A stretch of 64,000 nucleotides of DNA from Geothrix sp. 21YS21S-2 (lineage in GTDB: Bacteria; Acidobacteriota; Holophagae; Holophagales; Holophagaceae), in contig NZ_CP132910.1 in NCBI RefSeq assembly GCF_030846775.1, forward strand, positions 2,638,001 to 2,702,000, written 5' to 3'. Of this stretch, positions 1 to 9,163 are shown piece by piece (positions within the stretch are counted from its first letter, which is position 1; each line of letters starts with the position of its first letter). The position numbers were made by a program, and so were the translations under genes. Under the pieces are notes generated by a model. The model ran no database searches, was not told the origin of the DNA, and was given only the letters and a program-made list of their open reading frames with translations.

Positions 1-891
1 CGCGCGCGGCTTTCGGGCTGGACCCGTCCCGAGGTGAGCGAGGAGCGCGAGCTGATCCTGGCCGGCGCCCGCCACCCCATGCTGGAGGCCCGCCTGGGCC
101 GCGAGTGCATCCCCAACGACCTGCGCCTTCCCGCCAGCCGCTCCATGGCGGTGGTCACCGGCCCCAACATGGGCGGCAAGTCCACCTTCCTGCGCACCGC
201 GGCCCTGCTGGCGGTGCTGGCCCAGGTGGGTTCCTTCGTGCCCGCCGAGCTCATGCGCTTCTCCCTGGTGGACCGCATCTTCACCCGCATCGGGGCATCC
301 GACTTCCTGGCCAAGGGCCAGTCCACCTTCATGGTGGAGATGACGGAAACCGCCCGGATCCTCAACCAGGTCACCCCCGCCAGCCTCGTCATCCTGGACG
401 AGATCGGGCGGGGCACCAGCACCCGGGACGGCCTGGCCCTGGCCGAGGCCATCGCCCTGCACCTGCGCGACCTCAAGGGCGGCGAGCCCCGGACGCTCTT
501 CGCCACCCACTACTTCGAGCTCACCAAGCTCGCCGACGACACCCGCATCCAGAACCTCCACGTGGAGGTCCAGGAGTGGGAGGAGCACCTGCTCTTCCTC
601 CACCGCATCGCCGAGGGTCCCGCGGACCGCAGCTACGGCATCCAGGTGGCGCGCCTGGCGGGCCTGCCCCGTTCCGTCATCTCCGCCGCCCAGCGGATCC
701 TGGCGGAAACGCCCGAGAAGCCCCTGGAGGAGAAGCGCCCCAGGACGCACCGGCAGGGCCCGGTGCAGCCGCTGCTGCCGCTCTTCGAGGCCGAGCCGGA
801 CCCGCTGCGGGAGGAACTGGACGCCCTGGACCTGAATCGCATGACGCCCCTGGAGGTCATGGCCTGGGTGGCGGCGCGGCAGAAAGGCTAG
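1..891 (+). CDS. mutS: DNA mismatch repair protein MutS, C-terminal part (5' truncated by window edge)
   Basis: This is the ATPase end of MutS, the mismatch-recognition protein of methyl-directed DNA repair. The frame is open from base 1, so the gene starts outside the window and only its last 296 residues are visible. Walker A (GPNMGGKST) lies near visible residue 54, Walker B (VILDEIGRGTSTRDG) follows, and the conserved FATHYFELT segment comes next. The tail ends in a basic, proline-rich linker and a short helical C-terminus, as in other MutS proteins. Its stop codon overlaps the stop of the convergent gene through a shared CTAG at 888-891. The ABC-type ATPase motifs and the GRGTSTRDG signature make MutS (MutS1 type) much more likely than MutS2. 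Confidence 0.96.
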   Translation, partial: RARLSGWTRPEVSEERELILAGARHPMLEARLGRECIPNDLRLPASRSMAVVTGPNMGGKSTFLRTAALLAVLAQVGSFVPAELMRFSLVDRIFTRIGASDFLAKGQSTFMVEMTETARILNQVTPASLVILDEIGRGTSTRDGLALAEAIALHLRDLKGGEPRTLFATHYFELTKLADDTRIQNLHVEVQEWEEHLLFLHRIAEGPADRSYGIQVARLAGLPRSVISAAQRILAETPEKPLEEKRPRTHRQGPVQPLLPLFEAEPDPLREELDALDLNRMTPLEVMAWVAARQKG

Positions 892-3800
892 GCGAAGACC
901 TCCCCCGTCGCCGGCGGCCGCTTCAGCCCCTCCGGCTTGTTCGTGACCACCTCGATGGCCCCCTCCCGGTCCAGCTCCATCAGCTCCCAGGGCAGGCGCG
1001 GGCCGTGGGCGGCGCGATCCAGGCCCTCGCGGGCCTCGGCGCCGGCCCAGGCGTCGCGGCCGGCGCGCTTGGCCAGGTAGAGGCAGGCGTCGGCGATCTC
1101 GACCACCTTCTCCCAGCCCAGCCACGTGGTGTCCTGCAGGCAGAAGGGGTAGGCCGCGTAGCCCACCGAGCAGGTCCACCGGACCTCCTCGCCGGTCTCC
1201 AGAACCAGCTTCTGCTCGGCCATGAGGCTGCGGATGCGCTCGGCCAGGATGGGGGCCTCGGCCCGGGTGGAGTTGCGGGCCAGCACCAGGAACTCCTCGC
1301 CGCCCCACCGGATGACGCCGTCGGTTTCGCGGGCGGCCCTGCGCAGCACCTGGGCCACCATCGCCAGCACCTGGTCCCCCACGTGGTGCCCGAAGGTGTC
1401 GTTGACCACCTTGAAGTGGTCCAGGTCGACCATGAGGAAGAGGAGGTCGTTGTTGGGCAGGGCCTGGCCCGGCGTCCAGTCCCGGTAGGAGCGCTGCACC
1501 TTGGCCGTGTCGTCGTCCACCACCACGGAGAGGAAGCGCCGGTTGTGGAGCCCGGTGAGGGGGTCGGAGAGGCTCTGGGCCTTCAGGGCGAGGTTGGCCT
1601 TCTCCAGGGCGTGGTTGGCCTTGAGGAGGTCGCCCGTGGCCTTGTCCACCATGGCCGCCAGGCGCTCCTTCTGGCGCGCCAGGGTGCGGAAGCGCCAGTT
1701 CATCACGACGCTCACGATCCCCATGGCCGCCAGGATCTCCAGGGAGAGGAACCACCAGGTGCGCCACCAGGGCGGCAGCACCTCGAAGGCGTAGCTGGCG
1801 GAGGGGCCGAAGGCCATGCCCGGATAGGCGGCCCGGACCTCGAAGGTGTAGGTTCCGCCCGGGAGTGCCGCGTACCGGGCCTGGGGCACATCCGTGGACC
1901 GCCAGTCGTCCTCCAGGCCGGCCAGGCGCACCTGGTAGAGCACGGCCTTCTCGTTCACGAAGGTCGGGGAGGCGAAGCGGAACTCCAGCGTCGCGTCCGC
2001 GTGGCCCACGGGCCCCAGGTCCGCGTAGGGGGGCCGGAGTTCCTCCCGGCCGCGGGTGATCTGGGTGATGGCCGTGACCAGGGGCGCCAGGTCCCGGGGC
2101 CTGTTCCCGGCGATGACGTGGGAGAGGCCCGTGGTGGTGCCGACCCACACGTCCTGGTTGCCGTCCACCAGGATGGCGTTCTGGCTGCAGTCGTCGCCGG
2201 CGAGGCCGCCGCTGCGGCCGAGGTGGGCGGAGGCCGCCCCCAGCACCGATTCCAGGCCCCGGTCGGTACCCAGCCAGAGCCGGCCCTGGGCGTCCACGGC
2301 CCCGGCGTAGGCCACGTTGGATCCCAGCCGGTTTGTGGTGTCCAGGCTCTCGAGCACGCGGATGGAACCGTTCGCGTAGGCCACCCGGGACACCCCGCGG
2401 GGCTCCCGGTAGAGGACCCACGCGGTGCCGTCGCTGGCCAGCGCGATGCCGTTGAGCGGGTCGACCTTGAGGCCGTGGGCGCGACCGAAGCGGTGCCAGC
2501 CCGAGTCGTCGTGGATGACCAGGCCGGCGCTGGTGGCGCCCCAGATGCGGCCCTCCCCGTCCTCCACGAGGTGCCAGGGGGTGAAGTCCGGCACCCCGGC
2601 CTGGGCCGGACCGTAGTCCAGCCGGAAGGTCCGCTGGCGGGAATCGATGCGGAAGACGCCCCGGCTGGGGTCGGCCACCCAGATGACCCCGTCCCGGCCG
2701 CAGGCCACCGACTGCGAGCGCTCCGGGTGGGCGAGCCCCTCGGCCCGCAGGCCCCGCAGGAACGTCTCGGTGGCGGCGCCGCCGCGGGTCTCCAGGGTGC
2801 GCAGGGGGGCGTTGGTGGACCCGATGAGGAGCGCTCCCGAGTCGCCCTGGACGAGGCTCGTGACGCTGAGCCCTTCCGTGCCCGGCACGCGGGACCAGCC
2901 CCGCTCGCCGAGCAGCGCCAGGCCTTCGCTGGTGCCCGCGAAGAGCCGGCCCGAACGGTCCCGGAACACGTTCCACACCAGATCCGAGGGCAGCCCGTCC
3001 TCGACCGTGAAGGTGCGGACGTAGCCCCTTCCCAGCTGCCGGTACAGGGTGGGTCCCACGACCCACAGGTTGCCTTCCCGGTCCCGCAGGGAGGAGACCG
3101 TCCACTTGCAGGGAAGCCCCGCGGCCTGGTCGATGACCTCGTGGTCGTCGCCCTTCAGGCGCAGCAGACCGGAATTGGTGGGGATGCCCACGCTCCCGTC
3201 CGTCTCCCGGTTGATGGTGCAGGATGCGAAGGGCGGGGCGGGGAGCCAGGAGGAGGCATCCCGGAAGGCGGCCTCGCCAGGGTCCTGGTAGCGCAGGAGG
3301 CGGCGCCCCACCACCCACAGCCGGCCCTCGCCGTCCACCGCCAGGGTCTCGATGCCGTCGGCGGGCAGACCGTCCTCGGTGGTGTAGTGAACCCAGGTGG
3401 AGTCCTTGCGACGTTCCCACACCTGCCCGCCCACAACCGCGAAAACCGACCGGGTCGCAGCCCGGCAGGCCAGGCCCCGGCCCTGGCCGGAGGGCACGTC
3501 GGCCACCCGTTCCATGCCATCCCCACCCGTCCGGTACAACCCGTCCATCCCCAGGGCCCACAGGGCGCCGTCGCCGTCCAGGTCCACGGCCGAGCCCCGG
3601 ATGGGACGGAAGGGCCGCCCCTGGAAAAGCACCGGCGTGAACACGCCCCTGTGGTACTTCACCAGCCCGCCCTCGGTGATCACCCAGATTCCCCCGCCCC
3701 GCCGCCGCAGGACCCGGCTCACGGTGGTGGCCGCAAGCCCGTCGGCGGCGGTCCACTTGCGGAAATGCACGCCGTCGTAGCGCACCAGGCCCGAATCCCC

Positions 3801-3965
3801 CCCGATCCAGATGAAGCCCTCGGAATCCTGGGTGATGCAGGTGAGCCCGGGCTCCACGAAGCCCTGCTCGGGGCCGTACGTCCTGAACAGGTAACGTCCC
3901 GCCGGTTCGGCCTGGGCGAACCACAGGGCGAGGAAAAGGACGGCTAGGGCTCGGATCGATGGCAT
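888..3965 (-). CDS. Two-component-regulator propeller / Y_Y_Y sensor diguanylate cyclase
   Basis: This 1025-residue membrane-anchored protein probably makes cyclic di-GMP in response to a periplasmic signal. A signal peptide (MPSIRALAVLFLALWFAQA) leads into about 650 residues of repeats of the 'DGLW.GT..GL' type, which form sensor beta-propellers. A Y_Y_Y domain, one transmembrane helix (near residue 765), a coiled coil and a GGDEF domain follow. The active-site loop reads RWGGEEF. RETD sits five residues before it, matching the RxxD inhibitory I-site, so product feedback is likely. The frame extends 14 codons further upstream (to 4007), but the ATG at 3965 starts exactly at the signal peptide. 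No EAL or HD-GYP domain is present. The ligand is unknown. Confidence 0.92.
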   Translation of the reverse strand: MPSIRALAVLFLALWFAQAEPAGRYLFRTYGPEQGFVEPGLTCITQDSEGFIWIGGDSGLVRYDGVHFRKWTAADGLAATTVSRVLRRRGGGIWVITEGGLVKYHRGVFTPVLFQGRPFRPIRGSAVDLDGDGALWALGMDGLYRTGGDGMERVADVPSGQGRGLACRAATRSVFAVVGGQVWERRKDSTWVHYTTEDGLPADGIETLAVDGEGRLWVVGRRLLRYQDPGEAAFRDASSWLPAPPFASCTINRETDGSVGIPTNSGLLRLKGDDHEVIDQAAGLPCKWTVSSLRDREGNLWVVGPTLYRQLGRGYVRTFTVEDGLPSDLVWNVFRDRSGRLFAGTSEGLALLGERGWSRVPGTEGLSVTSLVQGDSGALLIGSTNAPLRTLETRGGAATETFLRGLRAEGLAHPERSQSVACGRDGVIWVADPSRGVFRIDSRQRTFRLDYGPAQAGVPDFTPWHLVEDGEGRIWGATSAGLVIHDDSGWHRFGRAHGLKVDPLNGIALASDGTAWVLYREPRGVSRVAYANGSIRVLESLDTTNRLGSNVAYAGAVDAQGRLWLGTDRGLESVLGAASAHLGRSGGLAGDDCSQNAILVDGNQDVWVGTTTGLSHVIAGNRPRDLAPLVTAITQITRGREELRPPYADLGPVGHADATLEFRFASPTFVNEKAVLYQVRLAGLEDDWRSTDVPQARYAALPGGTYTFEVRAAYPGMAFGPSASYAFEVLPPWWRTWWFLSLEILAAMGIVSVVMNWRFRTLARQKERLAAMVDKATGDLLKANHALEKANLALKAQSLSDPLTGLHNRRFLSVVVDDDTAKVQRSYRDWTPGQALPNNDLLFLMVDLDHFKVVNDTFGHHVGDQVLAMVAQVLRRAARETDGVIRWGGEEFLVLARNSTRAEAPILAERIRSLMAEQKLVLETGEEVRWTCSVGYAAYPFCLQDTTWLGWEKVVEIADACLYLAKRAGRDAWAGAEAREGLDRAAHGPRLPWELMELDREGAIEVVTNKPEGLKRPPATGEVFA

Positions 3966-4110
3966 TCGGGATTCCGTCTTCCGGACGCGCAGGTGCGGCA
4001 TGCCCAAGGTGGAGCGGCGGGGGGGGCCGGGGGGTTGAGGAGAAGGGACTCGTGCGGTCCCTTAAAAATACACTGTCCGGGCGCAGGCCGGCTTGGGAAT
4101 TACCAACAAC

Positions 4111-5766
4111 TTATGAATCGAACTCCACCCGGTCCAGGTACGCCTGGGATCCCTTCATCACGGCCGCGGGCCCCTGGGAGGCCTTCCAGCCCTTTCCGGC
4201 GCCCCACTCCCGGGCCAGCTCCACGGCCTCGGGATTCCCCGGCGCCAGGGCCAGCACCTCGGCCAGATCCGCCCGGGCCCGGGCGGCGCGCCCGGTGCGG
4301 CGGAGGAGCAGGGCCCGCTTCAGGAAGCCCCAGGAATTCCCGGGCTCCTTCGTCACCACCTCGTCGTACTCGGCTTCGGCCTCCAGGAACCGCCCCTCCT
4401 CCTCCGCGGCCTCGCCGCACAGCAGGTTCGTCACGGCGCAGAAACCCAGCCAAGCCTTCTGCTCCCGGAACTGCGCCGGGGTGTAGATGGCCCTGGGCTT
4501 CGTGGCCTCGGCCACCTGGGCCAGCCGGCGCAGGGCCTTCTCGGTGTGGGCGTCCACCCGCGCGAAGACCTCGGCGTCCCCGGAGCCCCGGAAGAAGTCC
4601 GGGCTGATGCGCCCTTCGGCGCGGTACGTGTCGAAGAGCCGCGTACCGGGGTACAGCGCAAGGGGCGAGACCTGCACGTCGTGCGGCAGGGCGCTGCGGA
4701 TGAGGTCGCAGGTGATCTCCACGTCCGCCCACTCCTCGCCGGGGATGCCGGTGATGAGGTAGATGCCCAGGTTCATCCCCACCTTGCGCACCAGGGTGAG
4801 GGCCTTCAGGGCCTGGCGCATGTTGGTGCCCTTGTCCAGGAGCTGGAGCACGCGCTCGCTGCCGTGCTCCACGCCGAACTGCATGAACTCGCACCCGGCG
4901 CGCTTCATGGCCACCAGGCGGTCCTCGTCCACGAGGTTCACGCGGCTCTGGCAGTTCCACAGGGGGTGCATGCCCGAGCCCTGGATGAGGTCCATGAGCT
5001 TGAGGATCCGCCCCCGGTTGGCGGTGAAGGTGTCGTCCCGGAAGCTGAAGTAGGTGAGGCCGTGGCGCGCGCGCAGGAGGGTCATCTCCCGCAGCACCGC
5101 CTCCGGGCTGCGGAAGCGCACGGAGCTGCCCCAGAACTCGGGCGTGTTGCAGAAGTTGCACGTGGCCGGGCAGCCGCGGCTGGTGCTGAGGTAGGAGAGC
5201 TGGCCGGGATCGTCCAGGAAGTCCGCCTGGAAGTGCTCCACGGGGGCCCCCATGATGTCCAGGTCCTCCATGGGCGGCGCGCTGGGGGTCTCCCCGTCCC
5301 GCAGGATGAGCCCGGGGGCTTCGCGCCACGCGGCGCCGCGCGCCATGACCTCCAGCAGGGGGATCTCCCCCTCGCCCTTGACGATGGCATCCAGGCTCGG
5401 GCAGTCCTCGAAGACCTCCCGCGCCAGGTGGGTGGGGTGGGGCCCTCCGGCCAGCAGCACCGCGCCGGGGCACGCCTCGCGCGCCAGGGCCAGCAGGTCG
5501 CAGCTGCGCTTGCGGTTGAAGGTGAACATGGAGACGCCGATGACGGCCGGATCGTGGCGGCGCAGGTAGGCCAGGATCTCCTTGCGCCCCTTGCCGCTGA
5601 GGTTGGCCAGGCGGCAGGCGTGGCCCCGGGACTTCAGCATCGCCTGCAGGAAGCCCAGGCCGATGGGAAGGAAGGTCATCCATTCGTCCCCGTAGCCGCT
5701 CTTCGGGGCGCTGTAGAGCAGGAGGGCGCCGCCCCCGCCCATCCCGTTTCCGCCCTTGAGCACCAT
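4111..5766 (-). CDS. B12-binding-domain radical SAM protein with TPR-like tail
   Basis: This 551-residue protein belongs to the cobalamin-binding radical SAM superfamily, whose members methylate or rearrange unactivated carbons. Residues about 30-150 look like the Rossmann-type B12-binding domain (AVLLAGGPHPTHLA; VKGEGEIPLLE). The radical SAM core begins with the cluster motif C199-PAT-C203-NF-C206. The last 90 residues form helical TPR-like repeats (AEAEYDEVVTKEPGNSWG, then ALAPGNPEAVELA), which is unusual for the family. The start is an ATG. The substrate is unknown, and the neighbours (a diguanylate cyclase downstream, a divergent PilZ gene) give no pathway hint. It may act on lipids, hopanoids or a peptide. 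Confidence 0.88.
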   Translation of the reverse strand: MVLKGGNGMGGGGALLLYSAPKSGYGDEWMTFLPIGLGFLQAMLKSRGHACRLANLSGKGRKEILAYLRRHDPAVIGVSMFTFNRKRSCDLLALAREACPGAVLLAGGPHPTHLAREVFEDCPSLDAIVKGEGEIPLLEVMARGAAWREAPGLILRDGETPSAPPMEDLDIMGAPVEHFQADFLDDPGQLSYLSTSRGCPATCNFCNTPEFWGSSVRFRSPEAVLREMTLLRARHGLTYFSFRDDTFTANRGRILKLMDLIQGSGMHPLWNCQSRVNLVDEDRLVAMKRAGCEFMQFGVEHGSERVLQLLDKGTNMRQALKALTLVRKVGMNLGIYLITGIPGEEWADVEITCDLIRSALPHDVQVSPLALYPGTRLFDTYRAEGRISPDFFRGSGDAEVFARVDAHTEKALRRLAQVAEATKPRAIYTPAQFREQKAWLGFCAVTNLLCGEAAEEEGRFLEAEAEYDEVVTKEPGNSWGFLKRALLLRRTGRAARARADLAEVLALAPGNPEAVELAREWGAGKGWKASQGPAAVMKGSQAYLDRVEFDS

Positions 5767-5851
5767 GATCCCCCCGGTACCATTTCAACACAGGTGACGC
5801 GCCCGCACGAATCGACAACAATGGCACGATAGGAACAATGCGGAGCGGCCC

Positions 5852-6970
5852 GTGGCGGAATCGATCAAGAAGTCCGGAGAGATCCAGGATGTACTGGCCC
5901 AGGCCTGCGCCCGCCGGGAGCTCCTGATCCTGGCCACGCCCTACCTGCGCTTCGAGTCCTCCTTCCTGGCGGTCCAGAACGGCGAGCTGCATATCCTGGC
6001 GACCATGAGCCGCGAGGACGCCACCTTCGGCCTGCGGGCCCCGGACCTGACCATCCGGTTCCCGGACGGTCTGGGCTTTTTCGAGGCCCACGTGGAGGTG
6101 CTGGGACTGGGAATGCTGGAAGGGCGCCGCACGATCCGCCTGTCCCTGCCCAAGTCGCTCACGGAGAACGACCAGCGCGACTCCTACCGGGTCGAGCGCG
6201 TGGGGCGGGTGCTCGTCACCTACAGCACCCTCAAGGGGGACCTGCTGCAGGGGACCCTGGTGGACATCAGCGCCACCGGGGCCAAGATCCACGCCCAGCG
6301 GGACGTGGACCCCGCGGTCATGGGCCCGGGCACGCCCCTGCTGCTGTCCGTGCCCCTCTCCCCCGAGATCCAGATCGAGACCCGGGCCGAAGTGCGCCAC
6401 CTGGGCGCCCGGACGCTTGGCCTGGCCTTCCGGCCGGCATTGCCCGAGCGCACGGAGCAGCCCCTGGCCCGGTGGATCTTCCTGCGCCGCGAAGAGGAAC
6501 GCGAGCGGTTGGCCCAGCGCCTGGAACTGAACGACCGGACCACCAAGCCCCGTCCCGCGGGCCCCACCGGCATCCTCCTGGTCAGCTCGGACCCGGACCT
6601 CGAAGTGGCCCTCAGGGAATTCCTGGCCCCCATCCAGCCCCTTATCCGCCTCCCCTACTCCGCCCAGGCCATCAAGGACGCCCTGGCCGCGGGCCCGCCC
6701 CTGGCCATCTTCCATGTGAAGGGCACCTCCCTGGACGAGCGGCGCCTCCTGAAGGCGCTGGTGGAGATCTCCCTCCCCAAGGTGCCGGTCCTCCTCCTGG
6801 GCACCCAGGTGGACGGCACCACCCTCTTCGAGCTTTCCGCCGAATGGAGGACCTCCAGCGCCATCGTGTGGAACCCCTCCCGGGGACTCTTCCTCCAGCG
6901 CCTGGCCCAGGGCATCATCCGGCGCAACACCCACGGGGGGGACAGCCCCATGGCCCCCGCCGAGCCTTGA
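5852..6970 (+). CDS. PilZ-domain cyclic di-GMP effector, YcgR-like, with C-terminal receiver-like domain
   Basis: A likely c-di-GMP-binding effector of 372 residues, starting at GTG. The N-terminal 110 residues resemble the YcgR-type flanking domain (ATPYLRFESSFLAV...ATMSREDATFGL). The PilZ domain carries both ligand motifs: RDSYR (RxxxR) and DISATG (DxSxxG). The last 130 residues (TGILLVSSDPDLEVAL...PVLLLGTQ) have the alternating strand/helix pattern of a receiver domain, but no clear phosphorylatable Asp/Lys set. It is paralogous to the gene at 29242-30348, with the same domain order and similar sequence throughout. The target could be motility or exopolysaccharide. It is transcribed divergently from the radical SAM gene. 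Confidence 0.85.
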   Translation: MAESIKKSGEIQDVLAQACARRELLILATPYLRFESSFLAVQNGELHILATMSREDATFGLRAPDLTIRFPDGLGFFEAHVEVLGLGMLEGRRTIRLSLPKSLTENDQRDSYRVERVGRVLVTYSTLKGDLLQGTLVDISATGAKIHAQRDVDPAVMGPGTPLLLSVPLSPEIQIETRAEVRHLGARTLGLAFRPALPERTEQPLARWIFLRREEERERLAQRLELNDRTTKPRPAGPTGILLVSSDPDLEVALREFLAPIQPLIRLPYSAQAIKDALAAGPPLAIFHVKGTSLDERRLLKALVEISLPKVPVLLLGTQVDGTTLFELSAEWRTSSAIVWNPSRGLFLQRLAQGIIRRNTHGGDSPMAPAEP

Positions 6971-7020
6971 GAGGACGAGGGGACATCCAGGTGTAGACTG
7001 CTCCGAAAGCGGAGCCTCCC

Positions 7021-8598
7021 ATGACCCGATTCACCCTCGACCGCCGTCGCTTCCTGGGCCTCGCCCTGGCCGCTGGCACCGCCCTGGCCGCCCGCGCCAG
7101 AACGCCCGGGGCCGGAGGCGTCTCCCTCGACGAAGCCACCCTGGACCAGATGGCCGAAGGCATGAAGAGCGGCCGCTGGACCGCCGAGGGACTCGCGAAG
7201 CACTACCTGGCCCGCATCCGCACCCTGGACCGCGCCTCCCTCCATGCCGTCCTGGAGATCAACCCCGAAGCCCTGGACATCGCCCGCGCCCTGGACCGGG
7301 AGCGCGGGGCGAAGGGCCCCCGCGGCCCGCTCCACGGCGTACCCGTGCTGCTCAAGGACAACATCGACACCGGCGACCGCATGCAGACCACCGCGGGCTC
7401 CCTGGCGCTCGTGGGCGCCAGGCCCCCCGTGGACGCCCCCATCGTGGCGCGCCTGCGCGCCGCGGGCGCCGTGATCCTGGGCAAGACGAACCTCAGCGAG
7501 TGGGCCAACCTGCGCTCCTCCCACTCCATCAGCGGCTGGAGCGGCCGGGGCGGCCTCACCCGCAACCCCTACGTCCTGGACCGCAACTGCTCCGGCTCCA
7601 GCTCGGGTTCCGGCGCCGCCGTGGCGGCCAACCTCTGCGCGGCGGCCGTGGGCACCGAGACCGACGGCTCCATCGTCAGCCCCGCCACCTCCTGCGGCAT
7701 CGTGGGCCTCAAGCCCACGGTGGGGCTCATGAGCCGCGCCGGCATCATCCCCCTCTCCCACACCCAGGACACCGCCGGCCCCATGACCCGCAAGGTGCGC
7801 GACGCCGCCATCCTCCTGGGCGCCATGGCCGGCCCCGACTCCCGGGACCCCGCCACCGCCGGCTGCAAGGCCCACCCCGACTACACCGTCTTCCTGGACC
7901 CGGACGGCCTCAAGGGCGCGCGCCTGGGCGTGGCCCGCGCCTTCTTCTCCGGGAACCGGGGCGTCATCGCGCTCATGGAGGCCACCCTGAAGGCCCTGTC
8001 CGCCCAGGGCGCCGTGCTGGTGGACCCCGTGGACGTCCCCACCGCCGACTATGAGAAGGCCGAACTGGAGGCCATGCTCTACGAGTTCAAGGCCGGCCTC
8101 AACGCCTACCTGGCCGGGCGCGGCGTCACCACCCCCATCCATGACATGGCCTCCCTCATCGAATTCAACGAACGAATGAAGGACAAGGAGATGCCGCTCT
8201 TCGGCCAGGAGTACCTGTACGACGCCCAGGCCAAGGGCCCCCTCACCGACCCCGCCTACCTCAAGGCCCTGGAAACCTGCCGCACCCTCTCCCGCCAGGG
8301 CATCGACGCCGTCATGGACAAGCACCGCCTCGACGCCATCATCGCCCCCACCGGCACCCCCGCCTGGGTGACCGACCTGGTCAACGGCGACAACTACGGC
8401 ACCAGCTGCGCCACCCCCGCCGCCGTGGCCGGCTACCCCCACCTCACGGTCCCCGCGGGTTTCGTGATGGGGCTTCCGGTGGGCCTGTCGTTCTTCGGAA
8501 GGGCCTGGAGCGAGCCGGTGCTGCTCAAGCTGGGGTATGCGTTCGAGCAGGCGACGAAGGCGCGGAGGGCGCCGAAGTACCTGGCGACTCTGGGCTGA
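7021..8598 (+). CDS. Amidase-signature family hydrolase, Tat-exported
   Basis: A 525-residue amidase-signature enzyme that hydrolyses a C-N amide bond. The Ser-cisSer-Lys triad can be placed: Lys112 in VLLKDNID, a serine of the GSSSGSG loop near residue 195, and the nucleophile Ser217 in [12 protein letters not shown]. The N-terminus [13 protein letters not shown] is a twin-arginine signal, so the enzyme is probably exported folded to the periplasm. Members that look like this include aryl/peptide amidases and enantioselective amidases; it is not GatA, since no gatB or gatC is adjacent and GatA is cytoplasmic. The natural substrate cannot be read from the sequence. The 215 bases after the stop hold only a weak C4/G4 hairpin and no gene. 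Confidence 0.92.
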   Translation: MTRFTLDRRRFLGLALAAGTALAARARTPGAGGVSLDEATLDQMAEGMKSGRWTAEGLAKHYLARIRTLDRASLHAVLEINPEALDIARALDRERGAKGPRGPLHGVPVLLKDNIDTGDRMQTTAGSLALVGARPPVDAPIVARLRAAGAVILGKTNLSEWANLRSSHSISGWSGRGGLTRNPYVLDRNCSGSSSGSGAAVAANLCAAAVGTETDGSIVSPATSCGIVGLKPTVGLMSRAGIIPLSHTQDTAGPMTRKVRDAAILLGAMAGPDSRDPATAGCKAHPDYTVFLDPDGLKGARLGVARAFFSGNRGVIALMEATLKALSAQGAVLVDPVDVPTADYEKAELEAMLYEFKAGLNAYLAGRGVTTPIHDMASLIEFNERMKDKEMPLFGQEYLYDAQAKGPLTDPAYLKALETCRTLSRQGIDAVMDKHRLDAIIAPTGTPAWVTDLVNGDNYGTSCATPAAVAGYPHLTVPAGFVMGLPVGLSFFGRAWSEPVLLKLGYAFEQATKARRAPKYLATLG

Positions 8599-8813
8599 GG
8601 GGGGTCTCCCCTTCTTTCGGGGTCTTTACGGACCCAAGGGAACAGCGCGACGCATACAGGCTCTGCCGAAGTTTGGGCGGCCAGGGCTGACCACGCGTAC
8701 CGGGCCGTCTCCAAGCCATCACCCCTGGTGAATGGAGAGAAAGAATGGACGCGGAGGTCGCAGGGATTCCACGGAAGGACGTGGGACCTCTCAGGGAAAT
8801 CCGTGAGGAATAT

Positions 8814-9152
8814 TTATTTTTTCAGAATCTGCACAAGAAAGGTGAATACAAATCCGATTCCATAAAAAATAATCCCATTAACCACGACGCCAGCAAGCCA
8901 AACGAACCATGCAATACCACCCGTGCTCCCAACAAAAAACAATTGAATAAATTGTCCCGGACAGATCATAAAAATAAACTTATTTAACAGAAAATACATG
9001 TGCGGAGCAGTGTAGTTTTGAAATTGAGTAGAATCCGATAATAAAGGCAGATTAAAAGGATTGGCCATCCGAATATAATAGAACATACCAACAGAAATTA
9101 GACCAAGACAAATACCGATAAATGCCATTTTTTTTGGAAGATTTATGTTCAT
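8814..9152 (-). CDS. Small AT-rich multi-pass membrane protein, probable immunity protein for the RHS toxin
   Basis: A 112-residue hydrophobic protein I do not recognise. It has three or four predicted membrane segments: MAFIGICLGLISVGMFYYI, a middle stretch around FIFMICPGQFIQLFFVG, and a long hydrophobic C-terminus (AWFVWLAGVVVNGIIFYGIG). It starts 11 bases after the RHS stop with AGGTGG as ribosome-binding site. An upstream ATG at 9167 would overlap the RHS stop as ATGA but has a poorer site. The coding stretch is strikingly AT-rich compared with its surroundings, which is typical of immunity and orphan genes at RHS 3' ends. Position and topology suggest protection against the toxin tip; no homology supports this directly. 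Confidence 0.7.
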   Translation of the reverse strand: MNINLPKKMAFIGICLGLISVGMFYYIRMANPFNLPLLSDSTQFQNYTAPHMYFLLNKFIFMICPGQFIQLFFVGSTGGIAWFVWLAGVVVNGIIFYGIGFVFTFLVQILKK

Positions 9153-9163
9153 ACCTATCCACC

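Noticed and set aside
105-3947. Very long plus-strand open frame over the mutS and diguanylate cyclase region
   Set aside because: It is the complement of the propeller/GGDEF gene; its translation is low-complexity Gly/Arg/Pro/His, as expected of an antisense frame in GC-rich DNA.
4100-6934. A 944-codon minus-strand frame spanning the radical SAM gene and the antisense of the PilZ gene
   Set aside because: Its translation is Gly/Arg/Pro-rich with no domain, while the overlapping frames give clear radical SAM and PilZ proteins.
8745-8987. Plus-strand ORF of 80 codons opposite the small membrane protein
   Set aside because: It is polar, Lys/Asn-rich and featureless, while the opposite strand encodes a protein with clear membrane segments in the expected immunity position.
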